A stretch of DNA of 64,000 nt from Persicaria tinctoria (GCA_037127255.1 JBANSL010000017.1:67692857-67756856), one strand, 5' to 3'. Counted from the first letter of the stretch, positions 1-11,896 are shown. The notes: generated from the sequence alone by a model not told the origin. Numbers and translations: made by a program.

Positions 1-441
1 GATATAACCATATTTTGAATTTTTTTAATGCATATATATAATAATAAATTTTAACGGGTAGATATATATGGATAGATATAATAAAATATATAAAACAAAT
101 GGCAAGTAATTTTGACAGACTAATTGATTTACCTTAATTATATAGATTATTATGATAATAGACTAACCTAAAATAGCTTGGCATAGAATGATGACACATG
201 GCACATAATTGCTTCTCATTTAATATATAATATAGATAGATAAAATAATACTTCAAAGTATAAAATACTGATAAAAATATGCAAAATAGATAACTTGTTG
301 ATGGTATTTTTTTTGAAATTTTAAATCTCTTTTTTTAAAAAAAATTTTTTTGCTTTTCTTTTAAGTTGGGGTTTGCGAGGGGAGGGGGTTGAGGATAGGA
401 GAGGGAGACAAGGTTGAAGGCAGGGGATTTGGAGCCCTTAA
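1..441. other. AT-rich intergenic sequence, no gene seen
   Basis: No coding frame or RNA gene is supported. The stretch is AT-rich with short A and T runs around 308-350. It ends at the TAA target duplication (439-441) of the MITE that follows. Confidence 0.6.
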
Positions 442-687
442 GAGCATGAACAATAGAAGGACTTGAGGCCCTTAATATCCGGACCCTTACCTTACTTTTT
501 CTCTGCCACATCAGCTTAAGAGCTCCGTTCCAGCTTTTAATTATTTGCACCCACATTCGAGGGCCCGGACCCGGGCTCTTAACTTACTTTTTACTATTTA
601 TCTTTTTCAATTATTCAATCATTATTATTATTGTAATAATAATAATTATAATTATAATAATTATAATAATTATTATTATTGTTGTTG

Positions 688-751
<64 letters not shown>

Positions 752-1135
752 AGTGTGAAATGGAGAAAAAATAACATATGCAAAATGGGTGTCTATTGGT
801 AGATAAATTAATTCACAATTAAATATAATTTTTATTATTTTTTTAATTACAGAATATGACGGAAATTGCATTTATAAATTATGATTTTAAACGGGACATG
901 TGGCACCACGTGATTGGGTCACTTGTCACCACATGGTTGGAGGCTCCTTTCAAAAATTGGGTTGTTGAATTGCCGTAGCTCTTTGCCTCGGTTACTGCGC
1001 AATGGGGTCTCACTTTTCAAGTCCCCATTTTAAGTGATCCAAAGCCAGGCCCTTATCTTTCTCTTTTATTTTTTTATTTTTTTTGGCTGATATGTCATTA
1101 TCTAAGGGCCAAGAGGCCCTCCATTGTTCATGCTC
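442..1135. mobile_element. Tourist-like (PIF/Harbinger) MITE with internal microsatellite
   Basis: The left end reads GAGCATGAACAATAGAAGG. The right end, reverse-complemented, reads GAGCATGAACAATGGAGGG, so the terminal inverted repeats match closely and weaker similarity continues inward. Both sides are flanked by TAA (439-441 and 1136-1138), the TWA target duplication expected of PIF/Harbinger elements. At about 694 bp it is long for a MITE, partly because of a TTA microsatellite. It has no transposase frame, so it would be non-autonomous. The short poly-Tyr and poly-Ile frames inside it are microsatellite artefacts. Confidence 0.75.
625..749. repeat. TTA/TAA trinucleotide microsatellite
   Basis: An imperfect ATT/AAT stretch passes through a few GTT units into a nearly pure TTA tract of about 60 bases. 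It lies inside the flanking MITE. Confidence 0.95.
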
Positions 1136-1323
1136 TAAGAAAGAGGAGGCAAGTGAATTTCCTTTAAAATAAAAGAACTTAATTTTCAGATTTTTTTATG
1201 ACAAAAAAAAAAACAATATATATCTATTTTATGAGTTTTTGAGTTGCAAACCAAAAAGAAAACTAGTTGAAAAAAGCAAAACAACGGAGATACAGAGACA
1301 CTCAAAACCTCGAAAGTGGTAAA

Positions 1324-2847
1324 ATGAAAACCCTAAATCAATTTGAGAACGCGCTCCACGCGCGGTCATCTCCCTCACACTCCTGCGTTCGCCGCCGCCA
1401 TCCGAATCCTCCTGCACCCGCCCAACAGCTCTCCTGGCCTCCCATCCATTTGCACCTAGGGCTTAGACGCCATAGCTCACACCGCCTTGTACCCGTTTCG
1501 CCGGTTGAGGAGGTTGATCCCCTCTCCAAGATTCAAATCGGCGCCTTCAACAACTGTACCACCGAAGTTAGATGGATTCGTCCAAATTGGACCGCCCTAA
1601 GTGTGCTTTTGTGCGTTTCTTCGCCCACGTTTTCTTCTGTCGGTGGCTTTTGGGTCATGTCGGGCGGGACTCTTGTGGTGTCGATGGTTGCTGGTTTGGC
1701 CGGGAGGTGGCACGATGTGCCCAGCGGTGGGTGCGGCTTTCGGCGGTGGCGCGGCTGGCTCTTCAAGGGAGGTGTCCGCTCTTTCGCTCCGGGGTTTCGT
1801 GTACCCGGCTGTTGGTCCTATTACCTTCTACAATCGACCCCTCAAAATCATTTGGTTAGTACCCCTGATTTTATGGATTACCCCCAATATATCGATTTGT
1901 GCTCTTGCCGTATGACCTATTTATTGGTTGATTGCGGAGTCGACGGAGATTACACGTTCTTAACACTTGATCTAGTGTTTACTGTCCAATTTTCAATTGC
2001 TACCCAGTCCTGGTTAAGTTACTTTGTGTCTATGTTGTTTAGATATATTTTAACCTCATTTCAGTATGTTGAACTACTGCATTCAGACACTACAAATGAA
2101 AATCCCTACAAATGCTACCCCTTATTACCCTTTGCCTTTGTCTTGTGTACCAATATTTGGAGTTTAATCTCCAGTGATTATATTTCTTGTTCCAATTTGT
2201 TACTGCTTTCTTGTTCCAATTTGTTACTGCTTTTTATGTTGGATTCAATTGGCTTGATCGGCCACCTCAATCAGAATGGAAATCTTGTGTGTTTGAAGTG
2301 GGTTAACTCTCATCCTTATTCCCTTGTATGCACCATTGCATTTTGTTTTAATCTTTTAGCTTGGGTTTACTACCACCTTATCTCTATTTACCTATCAAGT
2401 ATGCTTCTTGCTTCTTCGGCGATACTCATCATGATACTATTAACTTGTTTATGCTTTATTATAGCTTATTTATGGGGGATTTTGCTGTCTAAGTGGAAAT
2501 ATACCCCATCCCTTGATGTGTTATTTGATTCCTCAGATATTACCTACCGGTTGAGGCTTCTGTTTTGGGTTTTCCTCCCTAATTTGGACTCGATCAACTT
2601 TGGCACACAAGCCTTCAAACATGACTATCAGTATCGTTTGCCTAACCAGGCACATTCATTGTCCTATCGGACTACTACACTCACCATTGTTGTTGCAAAC
2701 TATGATAGGGGCAACACCTCTTTATACTGGTTCATATACCTGCATTTTGGGTATGTCGTGCTCATTAAGGTTTACACCTTACTTTCGTTTCATACTAAAC
2801 TTTCATTTTTATACCAATTACCTTACTATAAAATTAGTTTTTTATGA
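1324..2847 (+). CDS. Unrecognised 507-codon frame upstream of LINE ORF2
   Basis: This long open frame ends in TGA at 2845-2847, and that stop overlaps the ORF2 ATG as ATGA. The first ATG is at 1324; the frame is open a little further upstream. Its position is that of a LINE ORF1, but I see no CCHC zinc knuckle and no DUF4283-like region, which are usual in plant L1 ORF1 proteins. The N-terminal third is Pro/Arg/Ser-rich and looks like translated 5' leader. The C-terminal half is strongly hydrophobic with several possible membrane segments. A 24-bp tandem duplication near 2190-2235 (SCSNLLLL twice) keeps the frame. It could be a divergent ORF1, or leader sequence open by chance or strand bias. 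I cannot assign a function. Confidence 0.35.
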   Translation: MKTLNQFENALHARSSPSHSCVRRRHPNPPAPAQQLSWPPIHLHLGLRRHSSHRLVPVSPVEEVDPLSKIQIGAFNNCTTEVRWIRPNWTALSVLLCVSSPTFSSVGGFWVMSGGTLVVSMVAGLAGRWHDVPSGGCGFRRWRGWLFKGGVRSFAPGFRVPGCWSYYLLQSTPQNHLVSTPDFMDYPQYIDLCSCRMTYLLVDCGVDGDYTFLTLDLVFTVQFSIATQSWLSYFVSMLFRYILTSFQYVELLHSDTTNENPYKCYPLLPFAFVLCTNIWSLISSDYISCSNLLLLSCSNLLLLFMLDSIGLIGHLNQNGNLVCLKWVNSHPYSLVCTIAFCFNLLAWVYYHLISIYLSSMLLASSAILIMILLTCLCFIIAYLWGILLSKWKYTPSLDVLFDSSDITYRLRLLFWVFLPNLDSINFGTQAFKHDYQYRLPNQAHSLSYRTTTLTIVVANYDRGNTSLYWFIYLHFGYVVLIKVYTLLSFHTKLSFLYQLPYYKISFL

Positions 2848-5800
2848 ATATTTGCACCTGGAACTGTTGTGGGTTACGTAAACGAAACCTTTGGACCTCG
2901 GTTGATTTGTTCTGTAAAACAAATTCTATCAATGCAATAGCGCTGTTAGAAACCAAAACGAATATCCAACCAGACGATAGTGTTTGGAAAAAAAATGGAT
3001 TTACAAATATTGCTTTTGCTCCGGCCTCAGGTTTTGCTGGTGGCATTTGTCTCATTTGGAAAAATCTTCCCCCTTCTCAAGGTTCTATAGATCTGGTTCT
3101 AATCGAAGATAGATTTATTCATTTCAATTACTATGACTCTGCTACCCGTACAACCACGGCAATGTTTATTGTTTATGCCCCACCGGATAACAGAGACAAA
3201 GATCTCTTTTGGGATCTCCTTATCCCTTATGCTAATGCTCTTCTTCATCCCATATGTGTTATGGGTGATCTTAATGACATTCAATCCCCAGATGAAAAAA
3301 TGGGCGGCTCAACTCCTCGACAATCGCGCTTTCAGCGCCTTTTCAGAATTAAAGACAGCCTACATCTTTGTGATGTCCCTTCTGTTGGGGGACAGTTTAC
3401 TTGGCGTAAGCGCCAAGGTGGGCCTGACAACTCCTTTGCAAAGCTTGATCGTTGTTTGGTCCAGAATACAGTGTTAATAGCATTTGATAGGCTTCAGATT
3501 CGTAACCATGCATTTACCTCTTCCGACCATTGTCCAATTACAGTTGATTTTCGTCACACCACTCAGTTTGTTTCTCGACCATTCAAATTCGAGCTTGCAT
3601 GGACCAAACGAAAGGATTTTGAAAACATTGTCCGGCAGGCTTGGCGTCTGGATAAAGCCGGATCCTATATGTTTAAGCTTGTTCAAAAGACCAAACTTCT
3701 AAAAACTCTAGCCAAGAAATGGCACAAATCAACATTCGGTAATATACGTACCCAATTAGACAAATCTGATCAAGATCTTTTGGCAATACAAGCTGCACTT
3801 CTTGTCTCCTTTGATGACAGGAAGTGTTTACTACAGAAACGACTTCTTGCTAAACGGGAGAGACTCCTTGACTTCCAACGCTCTTATTGGCGTCAGCGAG
3901 CTAAGGCAAAGCATACTAAGCTTATTGACTCTAACTCCGGGTACTTCCATCGAGTTGCAACAATCAAACGTAACCATAAGATTATTAAGTCTATTACCCT
4001 CCCTGGTGGCTTATGTACCTCTGATCCTACCTCTATTCGAATAGAGTTTGAACGCGAGTATGTTCGCCGATTTCGCTCCACTCTTGATCCGTCGATTGTT
4101 TTGGCTAACAACCTTGGTATATTACGTCCTGTTGTTTCTCAACAAGATAACGACCGCCTTACGACTCTTGTTTCAAATGCAGAAATTAAGAATGCAGTCT
4201 TCTCTATTGATGCTGATAAATCGCCTGGGCCTGATGGTATGCCAGCCGGCTTTTATAAAAAGTATTGGACTATTGTAGGCCCATCGGTTATTAAAGCTGT
4301 TAAGAGCTTCTTTTTTTCAGGCAAACTTCTCAAACAAACCAACCATACGTTTATTGCGTTGATTCCTAAAATTGATGACCCTGCATGTATTAATCATTTT
4401 CGCCCAATTAGTCTTTGTTCGACCGTATACAAAATTATTGCAAAAATTCTTACGGCAAGACTAGCCCCATTACTTACAAAATTCATTCACCCTTTACAAG
4501 GGGCCTTCACAAAAGGACGTTCCATTCATGATAATGTTCTCATTGCTCATGAAATTTTCCATTCCTTTAAAGCAAAAAAGGGTAAGGTTTGGTGGGTAGC
4601 CCTTAAGCTTGATATGGAAAAGGCTTACGACCAAATTGAATGGTCATATCTACAGGCCGTTTTACAGAAGCTAGGCTTTCAGAGTAAGTTTGTCAACTGG
4701 ATTATGGAATGTGTCTCCACTGTCTCCTATTCAATCTTGATTAATGATGCTCCGACACAACAATTCTTCCCTGGAAGGGGTCTTCGACAAGGGGACCCTC
4801 TCTCCCCTTTACTATTTATTATTGCCTCAGAGTTTCTTGCCAAGACACTACAACATGAAGCTACTAGGAATACTGACATTGGTTTTCCTATCACTAAAAA
4901 TGGACCTACTGTCCCATTTCTCGCCTTTGCCGATGACATGATGATCTTCACTAAAGCTTCCGCTTCTGCCTGCCAAACGGTTACCTCCATTCTAAATAAC
5001 TAGTGTAGGCTTTCTGGCCAGAAAATTAATTACCATAAGTCCTCCTTCCAGGTTTCGAATAACACCACTACTGCTTCAAAAGCAGCTATTACATCCCATT
5101 TAGGTATTTCATGCTCAACGGTGTTGGAAAAATATTTAGGCTGTCCAATTATTAATGGCAGAGTCAATAAGGACACATTTGCGGATGTTGTTATTAAGAC
5201 TAAACGTCAACTCACCCGGTGGAAGGCTTCTTCTCTGTCGGCTGAAGGTCGCAAGGTCCTTATCAAGGCAAACCTAAGTGCTCAACCCATTTTCTTAATG
5301 CAATCTTTTATGCTGCCTTCTTCTATTCTTACTGAATTAGATAAAGTCTATAGACGATTCTTTTGGAATAAGGAAGAGCGGTATACTCCGCTTATCAGTT
5401 GGGATAAAATTTGCTCCGACACGTTAAACGGTGGTCTGGGCATTTACAAAGCAGAAACAATGAACATAGCTCTACAGCTCAAACTCTTATGGAAAATACT
5501 TGCAGAACCCACTAATCCCTGGGTACAGGTTATCCAAGCTAAGTATCTTAAAAATGCGTCGATTAGGACATACGGGAAGAAAGGTGTGTCTTCTTGGCAG
5601 TGGTCCAAGCTGATACAACTACGTCCTTTGTTTGAAAAGGGACTTCGATGGAGTGTCGGCAATGGAGATGACATCCTTTTTTGGTCCGATCATTGGGCGT
5701 TCGAGGATGGCCTTATCTCTCGCTCGGACACCCTTTTGACTGCTGAACAACTGTCTTGGAAGGTTAGTAGGTTTATTACTAGCAATAAATCTTGGAATCT

Positions 5801-7016
5801 CCCTCTCTTACATTCTGATCTGACAGGGCTATTACCCACACATATTAGTACATTACCTCTAACTATTACCAATCTTTCGGACCGACTGTACTGGGGCCCG
5901 GACCCTTCAGGATGGTTTACCACCAAATCTGCGGTATCTTTGGTGCCTAATGGTGCTCAAAATACCCAATTCCAGTGCCAGTGGATTTGGAATTTAAACA
6001 TTCCGCCTAAGTTAAAGCACTTCATTTGGAAAATTGCTACTGACTCTCTACCATCCAAAGAACGCCTCCAAAGGTCCCATGTTAGTGTCCCTATGCATTG
6101 TGTTTTATGTGATTGCACGTATGAGTCGACTCAGCATCTACTATTTGATTGCCCTATGACCAAGCGGGTTCTCAGAGCTATCAACTGTACAATACCCAAT
6201 GGGGGCCTAGCCAATTTTGATGATCATCGTCACAATCATGTTTTACAGTACCTCTTCTCTGCAACTAACAAATCAACCCTGACTGATCTTTTTTATTGTT
6301 GGTGGGCTATTTGGTTCTATCGGAATAAATTGGTCTTTGGTTCAGCCACTACGGTTACACTACCTCAGATTCAGATTCAATTCCTTTCTACGAAGCAAAG
6401 TTGGGTTGAGGCTTCTCGCCTTGATCTCGCTTCTGACAACTTTCTCTCTACTAGGGCGCATCCGGCAACCACCGTCGGCTTGTATAAACGCCGAGTACAG
6501 AGCCATGATATCAAACACCATTGGCATAGACCACCACCATTGGCTGTGAAACTTAACTTTGATGGCTCGTATCGGCAATCTGGCGACGGGGCTTTCGGAT
6601 TTATTATCAGAGACTCTAATGCTTCTGTGATTTCGGTTGGCTCAGGCCGTTGTAACACCACTTCTGCCCTCTACGCGGAGGCACTTGCGCTACGGAATGG
6701 GGTTCTTCGGGCTAAGGAGTTGGGTATCGCTAACCTGCTTATCGAGGGTGACAACCTGCTTGTGGTTAACTCCCTTTTGGGAGATTTTCGATGCCCTTGG
6801 AGTATTGAACTGCTGCAATCAGACACTAGGTCCCTTTTTATGTTTTTTAATTCTGTTTCTATTCGTCATATTTTCAGGGAGTCAAATGTTGTCGCCGATC
6901 GGGTTGCGCACCTGGCGTACGACATCCCTGCCGACGAGGATTTGCTGGCTGATCAAGAACTTCGCGTTCTCGTCCGTAAGGACGCTCTAGGATATAGTTA
7001 TTTTCGCAAACGATAA
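2844..7016 (+). pseudogene. LINE ORF2 polyprotein interrupted by one TAG
   Basis: The frame encodes the replication enzyme of a plant LINE, which nicks target DNA and reverse-transcribes its own RNA there. The endonuclease starts MNICTWNCCG, has MGDLND near residue 139 and SDHCPI near 227. The reverse transcriptase follows with FRPISLC near 512 and the catalytic FADD near 693-697. Next come a zf-RVT module (CVLC...H...C, about 6095-6160) and an RNase H domain (FDGS, YAEALALRNG, IEGDN, about 6550-6930). One in-frame TAG at 5001-5003, just after the RT catalytic motif, splits it into 719-codon and downstream parts. The same frame continues without any other stop to TAA at 7014-7016. The single lesion implies recent inactivation or a sequencing error. 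Confidence 0.9.
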
Positions 7017-7060
7017 CTGTATCTTAATTCCTTTCCTTGTATTCAAAAAAAAAAAAAAAA

Positions 7061-7469
7061 GGAGCCGTAACATTTGTTAGATTCATATGATATAATAGGT
7101 TGATTACTAATAATAAATTATGTTAAAAATTATTTATGTTGATTAAAAACTTATAATATATTGTAAATAAGTAATAAAAACCTATCGTATAAATTATAAA
7201 ATATTAACCTGCCAACTATGTGATTATGTTTTCACATACCTATTTTGATCTTTATAACCTATCTATCTACTAAAGATCATAGGTTAAGAACTCCGATTTA
7301 GAAAAATATTTTCCTCAAATAACAATATAAATCCCATAAAAATATATTTAAAATAGCTAAATTATATATCTAGGATAATTTTATTTTTCAAATTGTATCT
7401 TATGAAAATCGTATTTATTTATACATTAGTATAGGTATAAACTATAAAGTGTGACATTTTGATCGAGCT
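7061..7469. other. AT-rich intergenic sequence
   Basis: I see no gene, RNA or clear repeat boundary here. It is the immediate 3' flank of the LINE. Confidence 0.5.
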
Positions 7470-8010
7470 CAGTTTCTTAATTTTTTTTACGGTAGGCAAA
7501 TAATAGGATGCCTTAAGCAAGGATCATCCATGCGAATGATGTTGCAAAACTCCCTATTCAAAAGGAGGTTCATCAAATTACAATTTTCCATAGTCCTAGC
7601 TATATGTAATCAGCAGTACGATTTGATTCCCTATAGCAGTGTCGGAAGGCAATGCTATTGAACCTATCCTTAATTTTGACAAATCTTCTTAATCGTTATG
7701 GAGATCTCCCAAGGAATGTTGGTGCTATCATTAATGGCGTTGATGACTCTAAGACTATCTCCTTCAATAATCACGTTCTAAAGTCCCCTGTCTATGGCTA
7801 TCTGTAACCTGGTGCAAAAGGCATAAACTTCTGTTTGAAGCACAGATCCTTGATGGATCCTACACTGAAACATATCCATAATTTGACCATTAGTCCATTA
7901 CTATCCCAGACAATGCCTCCAATGCGACATTCACCGGACAGATTGACATAGCCTTCTACATTTATTTTGTAGATGCCCCTTGGTAGCTTTTGCCACCTTG
8001 TTACTTTTCG
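7470..8010 (-). pseudogene. Decayed RNase H-like (RVT_3) fragment of a LINE
   Basis: On the minus strand, from about 8010 downward, the translation reads RWQKLPRGIYKINVEGYVN and continues into SGECRIGGIVWD. This is the start of the plant RNase H-like domain found at LINE C-termini. Further translation keeps family-like words such as FCNIIRMDDPCL but is broken by several stops and frame changes. It is an old fragment with no remaining function. The domain is shared with stand-alone plant RNase H-like genes, so a LINE origin is inferred from the neighbouring LINE pieces. Confidence 0.6.
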
Positions 8011-8099
8011 TTGCTTAGGCTTTTTAGTGTTTTTAGTTGGTTGTGTCTTGTTCCAACTTGCTATGTTGGCGATTATCTGTTGGGCAATTGTAGATATTG

Positions 8100-9660
8100 A
8101 ATCAATTTTCTTTTTTTTTTATTACAAATAATGTTGTTTCTTAGGTCTCATATAGCTTGTCATATGAAACAAAAATCTTCATAATGTAAATATTTATATT
8201 TTTATTGGCGTAAGGTCATCCATGGACGAATCCGTATGTCTTATGTTGACAAAGAATTGGCTTGTTGTTTGTGCATAATGTATGATTAATGCTATCGTAA
8301 TATTCATAAATAGATGGTAGACATCTTCATCTTCATTGTTGCATAAGCAGGCATGGTATTCCTAAATTCTTTTTTACCTGCAAATCCTTTTCTTTTCTTT
8401 TTTTTGCAAATTAAAATAGCCTAGAATTATGGTAGGGTAAAGATGGAACATCAAAAAACATTTTGTAATGGCAAGTAGAAATTCATTCCCCGCTCCCTTT
8501 ATTTTTATGAGATCTAAGATCATAAAGCATGTATGTGTATATTCGGCTCAAAATAAAACTTTATTAAGATACTTAAATATTATGTTAAATTAAATGCAAT
8601 AATAAACTGCAAAATAAATTTCAGGAAAATTGCTACAAGATTTGGCGTAATTTTATTTTGATGTAATGATAAACAACTTTAATCTTATCCTATATAAATG
8701 AAAAATTTGATGCAATATTTATAGATAAGAAATTCTAATGATATGAATAATTCATAGTTAATTAAAAGATTCAGTCACATATAAGATCATATAAGCCATT
8801 GGCTTATTGCAACAAATTTTAGTGTCATTTTTATTTCGTTTGATTGTATATATTAATATATGTGTTATTTTATTTATTGTTTACATTCATGTAAATATTT
8901 TTTTTTATTTTTATTAAAGGAAGATAGAATTTAAATCTTATGCCACATCCAAACGAAATTTCTCAAGCCTTTGAGCAGTCACATATATAAGATTTTGTTA
9001 AATCTATGGATATAATATATCATAACTTTATTTATATTTTCGTCAAAAATATATTCACAATATATAGTTTTAACTCATTAAAAAATAAAACACATTTTTA
9101 AACTTCAAGTAATTTATAAACACATCACACATTATTTATCCGATCACATAGATGAAATAGATGAAATGGCTTAAATTTCAAATTAATGTATATAAAGTAC
9201 TATGGAGCCTATTATAAGGTACATTATATATTAAACAAAATTAATATAGACTTAACTAAATGTAAAAGGTAGCAAAGCAAAAATTAGTGGTGGGCGCCGT
9301 GACGAAAATTGCTGACATTTCTAATGATTTCATACATAACACTTACTTTTCTTTGCCATTGTTTAGGGATCCAAATTAATTTACAACCAAACAAAATCAC
9401 ACTTTTTATTTATTTATCTCTAATTTTATTTTCATATTTCAGAAAGGAGCCAATTAGAGTTGTCATGCTTTTGACCTTCCCCTTCATCATAAATAAAAAA
9501 TGCAATTTCATACATGAGAATAAGTATAATCTAGTTGGTAATTTGGTACTTATGATAAAAATAACAACACATTTAATTTAGAAAATTTTGTTCTATATAG
9601 CTATGAAGCTAGTTTTCTAAATTTCATATGATGATAAAGGTTATTATTTTATTATGATCA
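8100..9660. other. AT-rich intergenic DNA, no gene recognised
   Basis: The stretch is very AT-rich with scattered stops in all frames. The longest frame (9309-9581, 90 codons) has no recognisable motif and looks like chance. I see no clear transposon termini. Confidence 0.5.
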
Positions 9661-9666
9661 AAAAAA

Positions 9667-9760
9667 TATTGTGGTTTTTTTTTTTTTGAAAAGGAAAGGA
9701 ATTCGAGACACCAGACATATCTAGCTGGTGGATACCAGACATATCTGGTGGATTGAGAGA
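9667..9760 (-). repeat. Possible truncated retroposon 3' end with poly(A)
   Basis: A T-run near 9676-9687 is followed by gaaaaggaaagg and gagacaccagac. The layout resembles the minus-strand LINE tail at 16754 (T-run, then a purine-rich stretch, then gagaccacagac). A small repeat, CCAGACATATCT, occurs twice at about 9713 and 9732. The similarity is short, so the call is weak. Confidence 0.25.
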
Positions 9761-9899
9761 CCGAAAAGATTAACAACTGATAAACCGTTATGAAAAAAAT
9801 ACAAGACAAAGATGTATCGATAAAGAAGACAACATTGAAAGAAAACAAAAGAGCAATAAAAAGATACTTGCATAATGGACGATGACGAAACATGAACAA

Positions 9900-10500
9900 T
9901 ATGAGTTTTTATTCTGCATGTTGGTAGAGGTAATATAGAGAATTCCTATGGTTATAATTTCCATTAAATATCATAGTTGCTCAAACAAAAACAAAATGAA
10001 AAAAAAAAAGAGTTGTAAAAGTGAGAGACTGGGACCCAGCCGCCCCCTTTGCCTTTAGAAGTGGTCCATTTGCCCTCTTTATTTATTTCAAATTATTTGT
10101 GCAGGGTTTTTACTTTTTAATTGTTTCATTAACCATCTCTAATTATCGTGTTTGGAACCTAACTTAAATTTACTATTTTGATTTTTTTTTTCCTGGGGTT
10201 TGGGTAAACAACACGCCAGATTCTTTATTCCGGTACTGAAATTGTTTTTGTTTGTCAATTCCAAAACCAACCCTACAAATTTGTTGCAAATCCTCCATGC
10301 TTTTTCTTTTGTTTCCTTTTCTTTGGGTCAAATTTTGATTGATTGCATATTGATACAGTTAAGTCTCTAAATCTTACTGTAATTGTTTGTCATACTTTAT
10401 AAAAATCACTTACTTCCTCTCATAAGTGTAAATCATGCTAAAAACTAATTAATTTCTTTTTAAAAATTTAATTATGGGGTTACTATATAGGGACCGTTAA
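9900..10500. other. Intergenic sequence, no feature recognised
   Basis: Mixed AT-rich sequence with poly(A) and poly(T) runs. No coding frame, RNA or paired termini are visible. Confidence 0.4.
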
Positions 10501-10549
10501 AATCTCGTCAAACACACGATCGAACTGCTGACATAAAACGTCGAAGATG

Positions 10550-10830
10550 ACAACACATGTCCCGACTTCGTCTCCCGAAGTCGGCGATCCTTCCCAGCCT
10601 CCAGCAACTAAACATCATTCTCCATCCCATCCTCCAACACCCCTCCCAATATTGATTGTCAAAGTTGACACCCGAATCCCGACCTCAGCAGCCATCCAGT
10701 AGCTACATAGCACCCTCCATGACTCTATCCCAACCTCTAGCATCCCTCCCGACACCAACTGCCAAAGTCGGCACTCTCCCAACCTTAGCAGCTCCAACAA
10801 CTACATAACACCCTCCCTCTCGACTCCGAC
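10550..10830. repeat. Degenerate tandem repeat, C-rich on the + strand
   Basis: Compared with its surroundings the region is rich in C. A unit with cagcagccatccagtagcta followed by catagcaccctcc recurs about 110 bases later with many substitutions (cagctccaacaactacataacaccctcc). Words like cccgac and aagtcggc also recur. The frames across it encode nothing I recognise. Confidence 0.5.
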
Positions 10831-11326
10831 TGTCAGTAATCTCACTATGTATTTGATGAGATTGAACCATACAAATAGTTTTCCGGTTTAAATATACATT
10901 ACACTTAAACTAGCAAATCACCCATATGTTTCTCAAAGAAGATGAAGATAGATTATGACCCTAATATATAATATACATAGCCTATGACATGGTTGTTTAT
11001 ACTTATATATCTAAATCCAACAACTAATATAAATTATACTAGTATATAAATATAAAATAAATTTCCATTAATGAAAAGTTTTTAATTATCAATATAAATA
11101 CTATTACTGCAATAATTTTATAACGAGATATTAAATAATAATTGCTTTTATACAAAGCATTTCTAGTGAAAAAAATTAAATGCAAATACAATTATAAGTA
11201 ATTCATCTAAAGTTTATAATAAAAAAAAAATTGGTGTAAATAAATTTCATATAAATTTTAATTTTTTAGGTGACTAAATTAGATTTCATCGAGTGACAAT
11301 AATCACTTTTTCTTTAATAAAATATA
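10831..11326. other. AT-rich intergenic sequence
   Basis: Nothing coding or structured was recognised between the degenerate repeat and the MITE upstream of the MYOB-type gene. Confidence 0.4.
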
Positions 11327-11562
11327 CTTCCTCTATTTTCATTTATTTGTCATTTTAAACAGTTATACCAAAATTAAGAAAACACTATTTGAAATGACTA
11401 ATAATAATCTATTTATGTTTCCAAAGTTACTATATGAATTAAAAAATAATAAACATGCATTTGTAAATTGAAAAATATGAAAATTGTAACTTTGCCTGGA
11501 TATATTAAAGCTGAAAAAAAATGTCCTAAAACAACAAATAAATTTAAAAAAATGGGGGAAGA
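11327..11562. mobile_element. Probable degenerate Stowaway-like MITE
   Basis: The left end CTTCCTCTATTTTCATTTAT is mirrored on the right by a stretch ending aaaaatgggggaag, with CAAATAAAT inside both arms. TA precedes the left end, but the right flank has lost the TA. It lies a few hundred bases upstream of the MYOB-type start codon. Confidence 0.45.
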
Positions 11563-11769
11563 AATCATTAATGATATAACCTATTTTTCTAAAAATAGTA
11601 TACAATTTTATTTTTAAAAGATAATTAATTAATTTTATGTATAAAACCATTTTTGGTAATCTACCAATTTTCAGACAATTAATTGCCCCCCATAATCTCA
11701 TATTCTCACATTCATCCTTCCTTCACTAATCACTATCCAAAAAATAAAATAAAATTCATCCTCTCTTCA

Positions 11770-11772
<3 letters not shown>

Positions 11773-11812
<40 letters not shown>
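11773..11812. repeat. CT dinucleotide microsatellite in the 5' leader
   Basis: About 20 CT units lie 85-125 bases upstream of the MYOB-type ATG. CT-rich leaders are common in plants and could influence expression; nothing more is visible. Confidence 0.9.
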
Positions 11813-11816
<4 letters not shown>

Positions 11817-11896
11817 CTTCATCATACTCTGTAGTACTCTCACTCTCCCCTGTACATACCCACACACCAACAAACCCCCTTTCATTCCATCCATTA

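Larger units (their letters stand above)
1240..7060 (+). mobile_element. LINE (L1-type non-LTR retrotransposon), near full length
   Basis: The element carries a 5' leader and upstream frame, an endonuclease-RT-zinc finger-RNase H ORF2 and a short 3' UTR. It ends in a 16-base poly(A) at 7045-7060. The 3' end, TTGTATTC followed by A's, matches the 3' end of the truncated minus-strand copy at 16.75 kb, so they belong to related families. The left boundary is approximate, because I found no convincing target-site duplication for GGAGCCGTAA, the sequence that follows the poly(A). The MITE at 442-1135 lies immediately upstream. Confidence 0.85.

Noticed and set aside
431..440. GGAGCCCTTA as a possible left target duplication for the LINE (right flank GGAGCCGTAA)
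   Set aside because: The match is imperfect, and the MITE with its own TAA duplication would lie between it and the LINE start, so coincidence is more likely.
611..871. Frames encoding long Ile or Tyr runs near 0.55-0.87 kb
   Set aside because: They are translations of the TTA microsatellite in a MITE and have no protein features.
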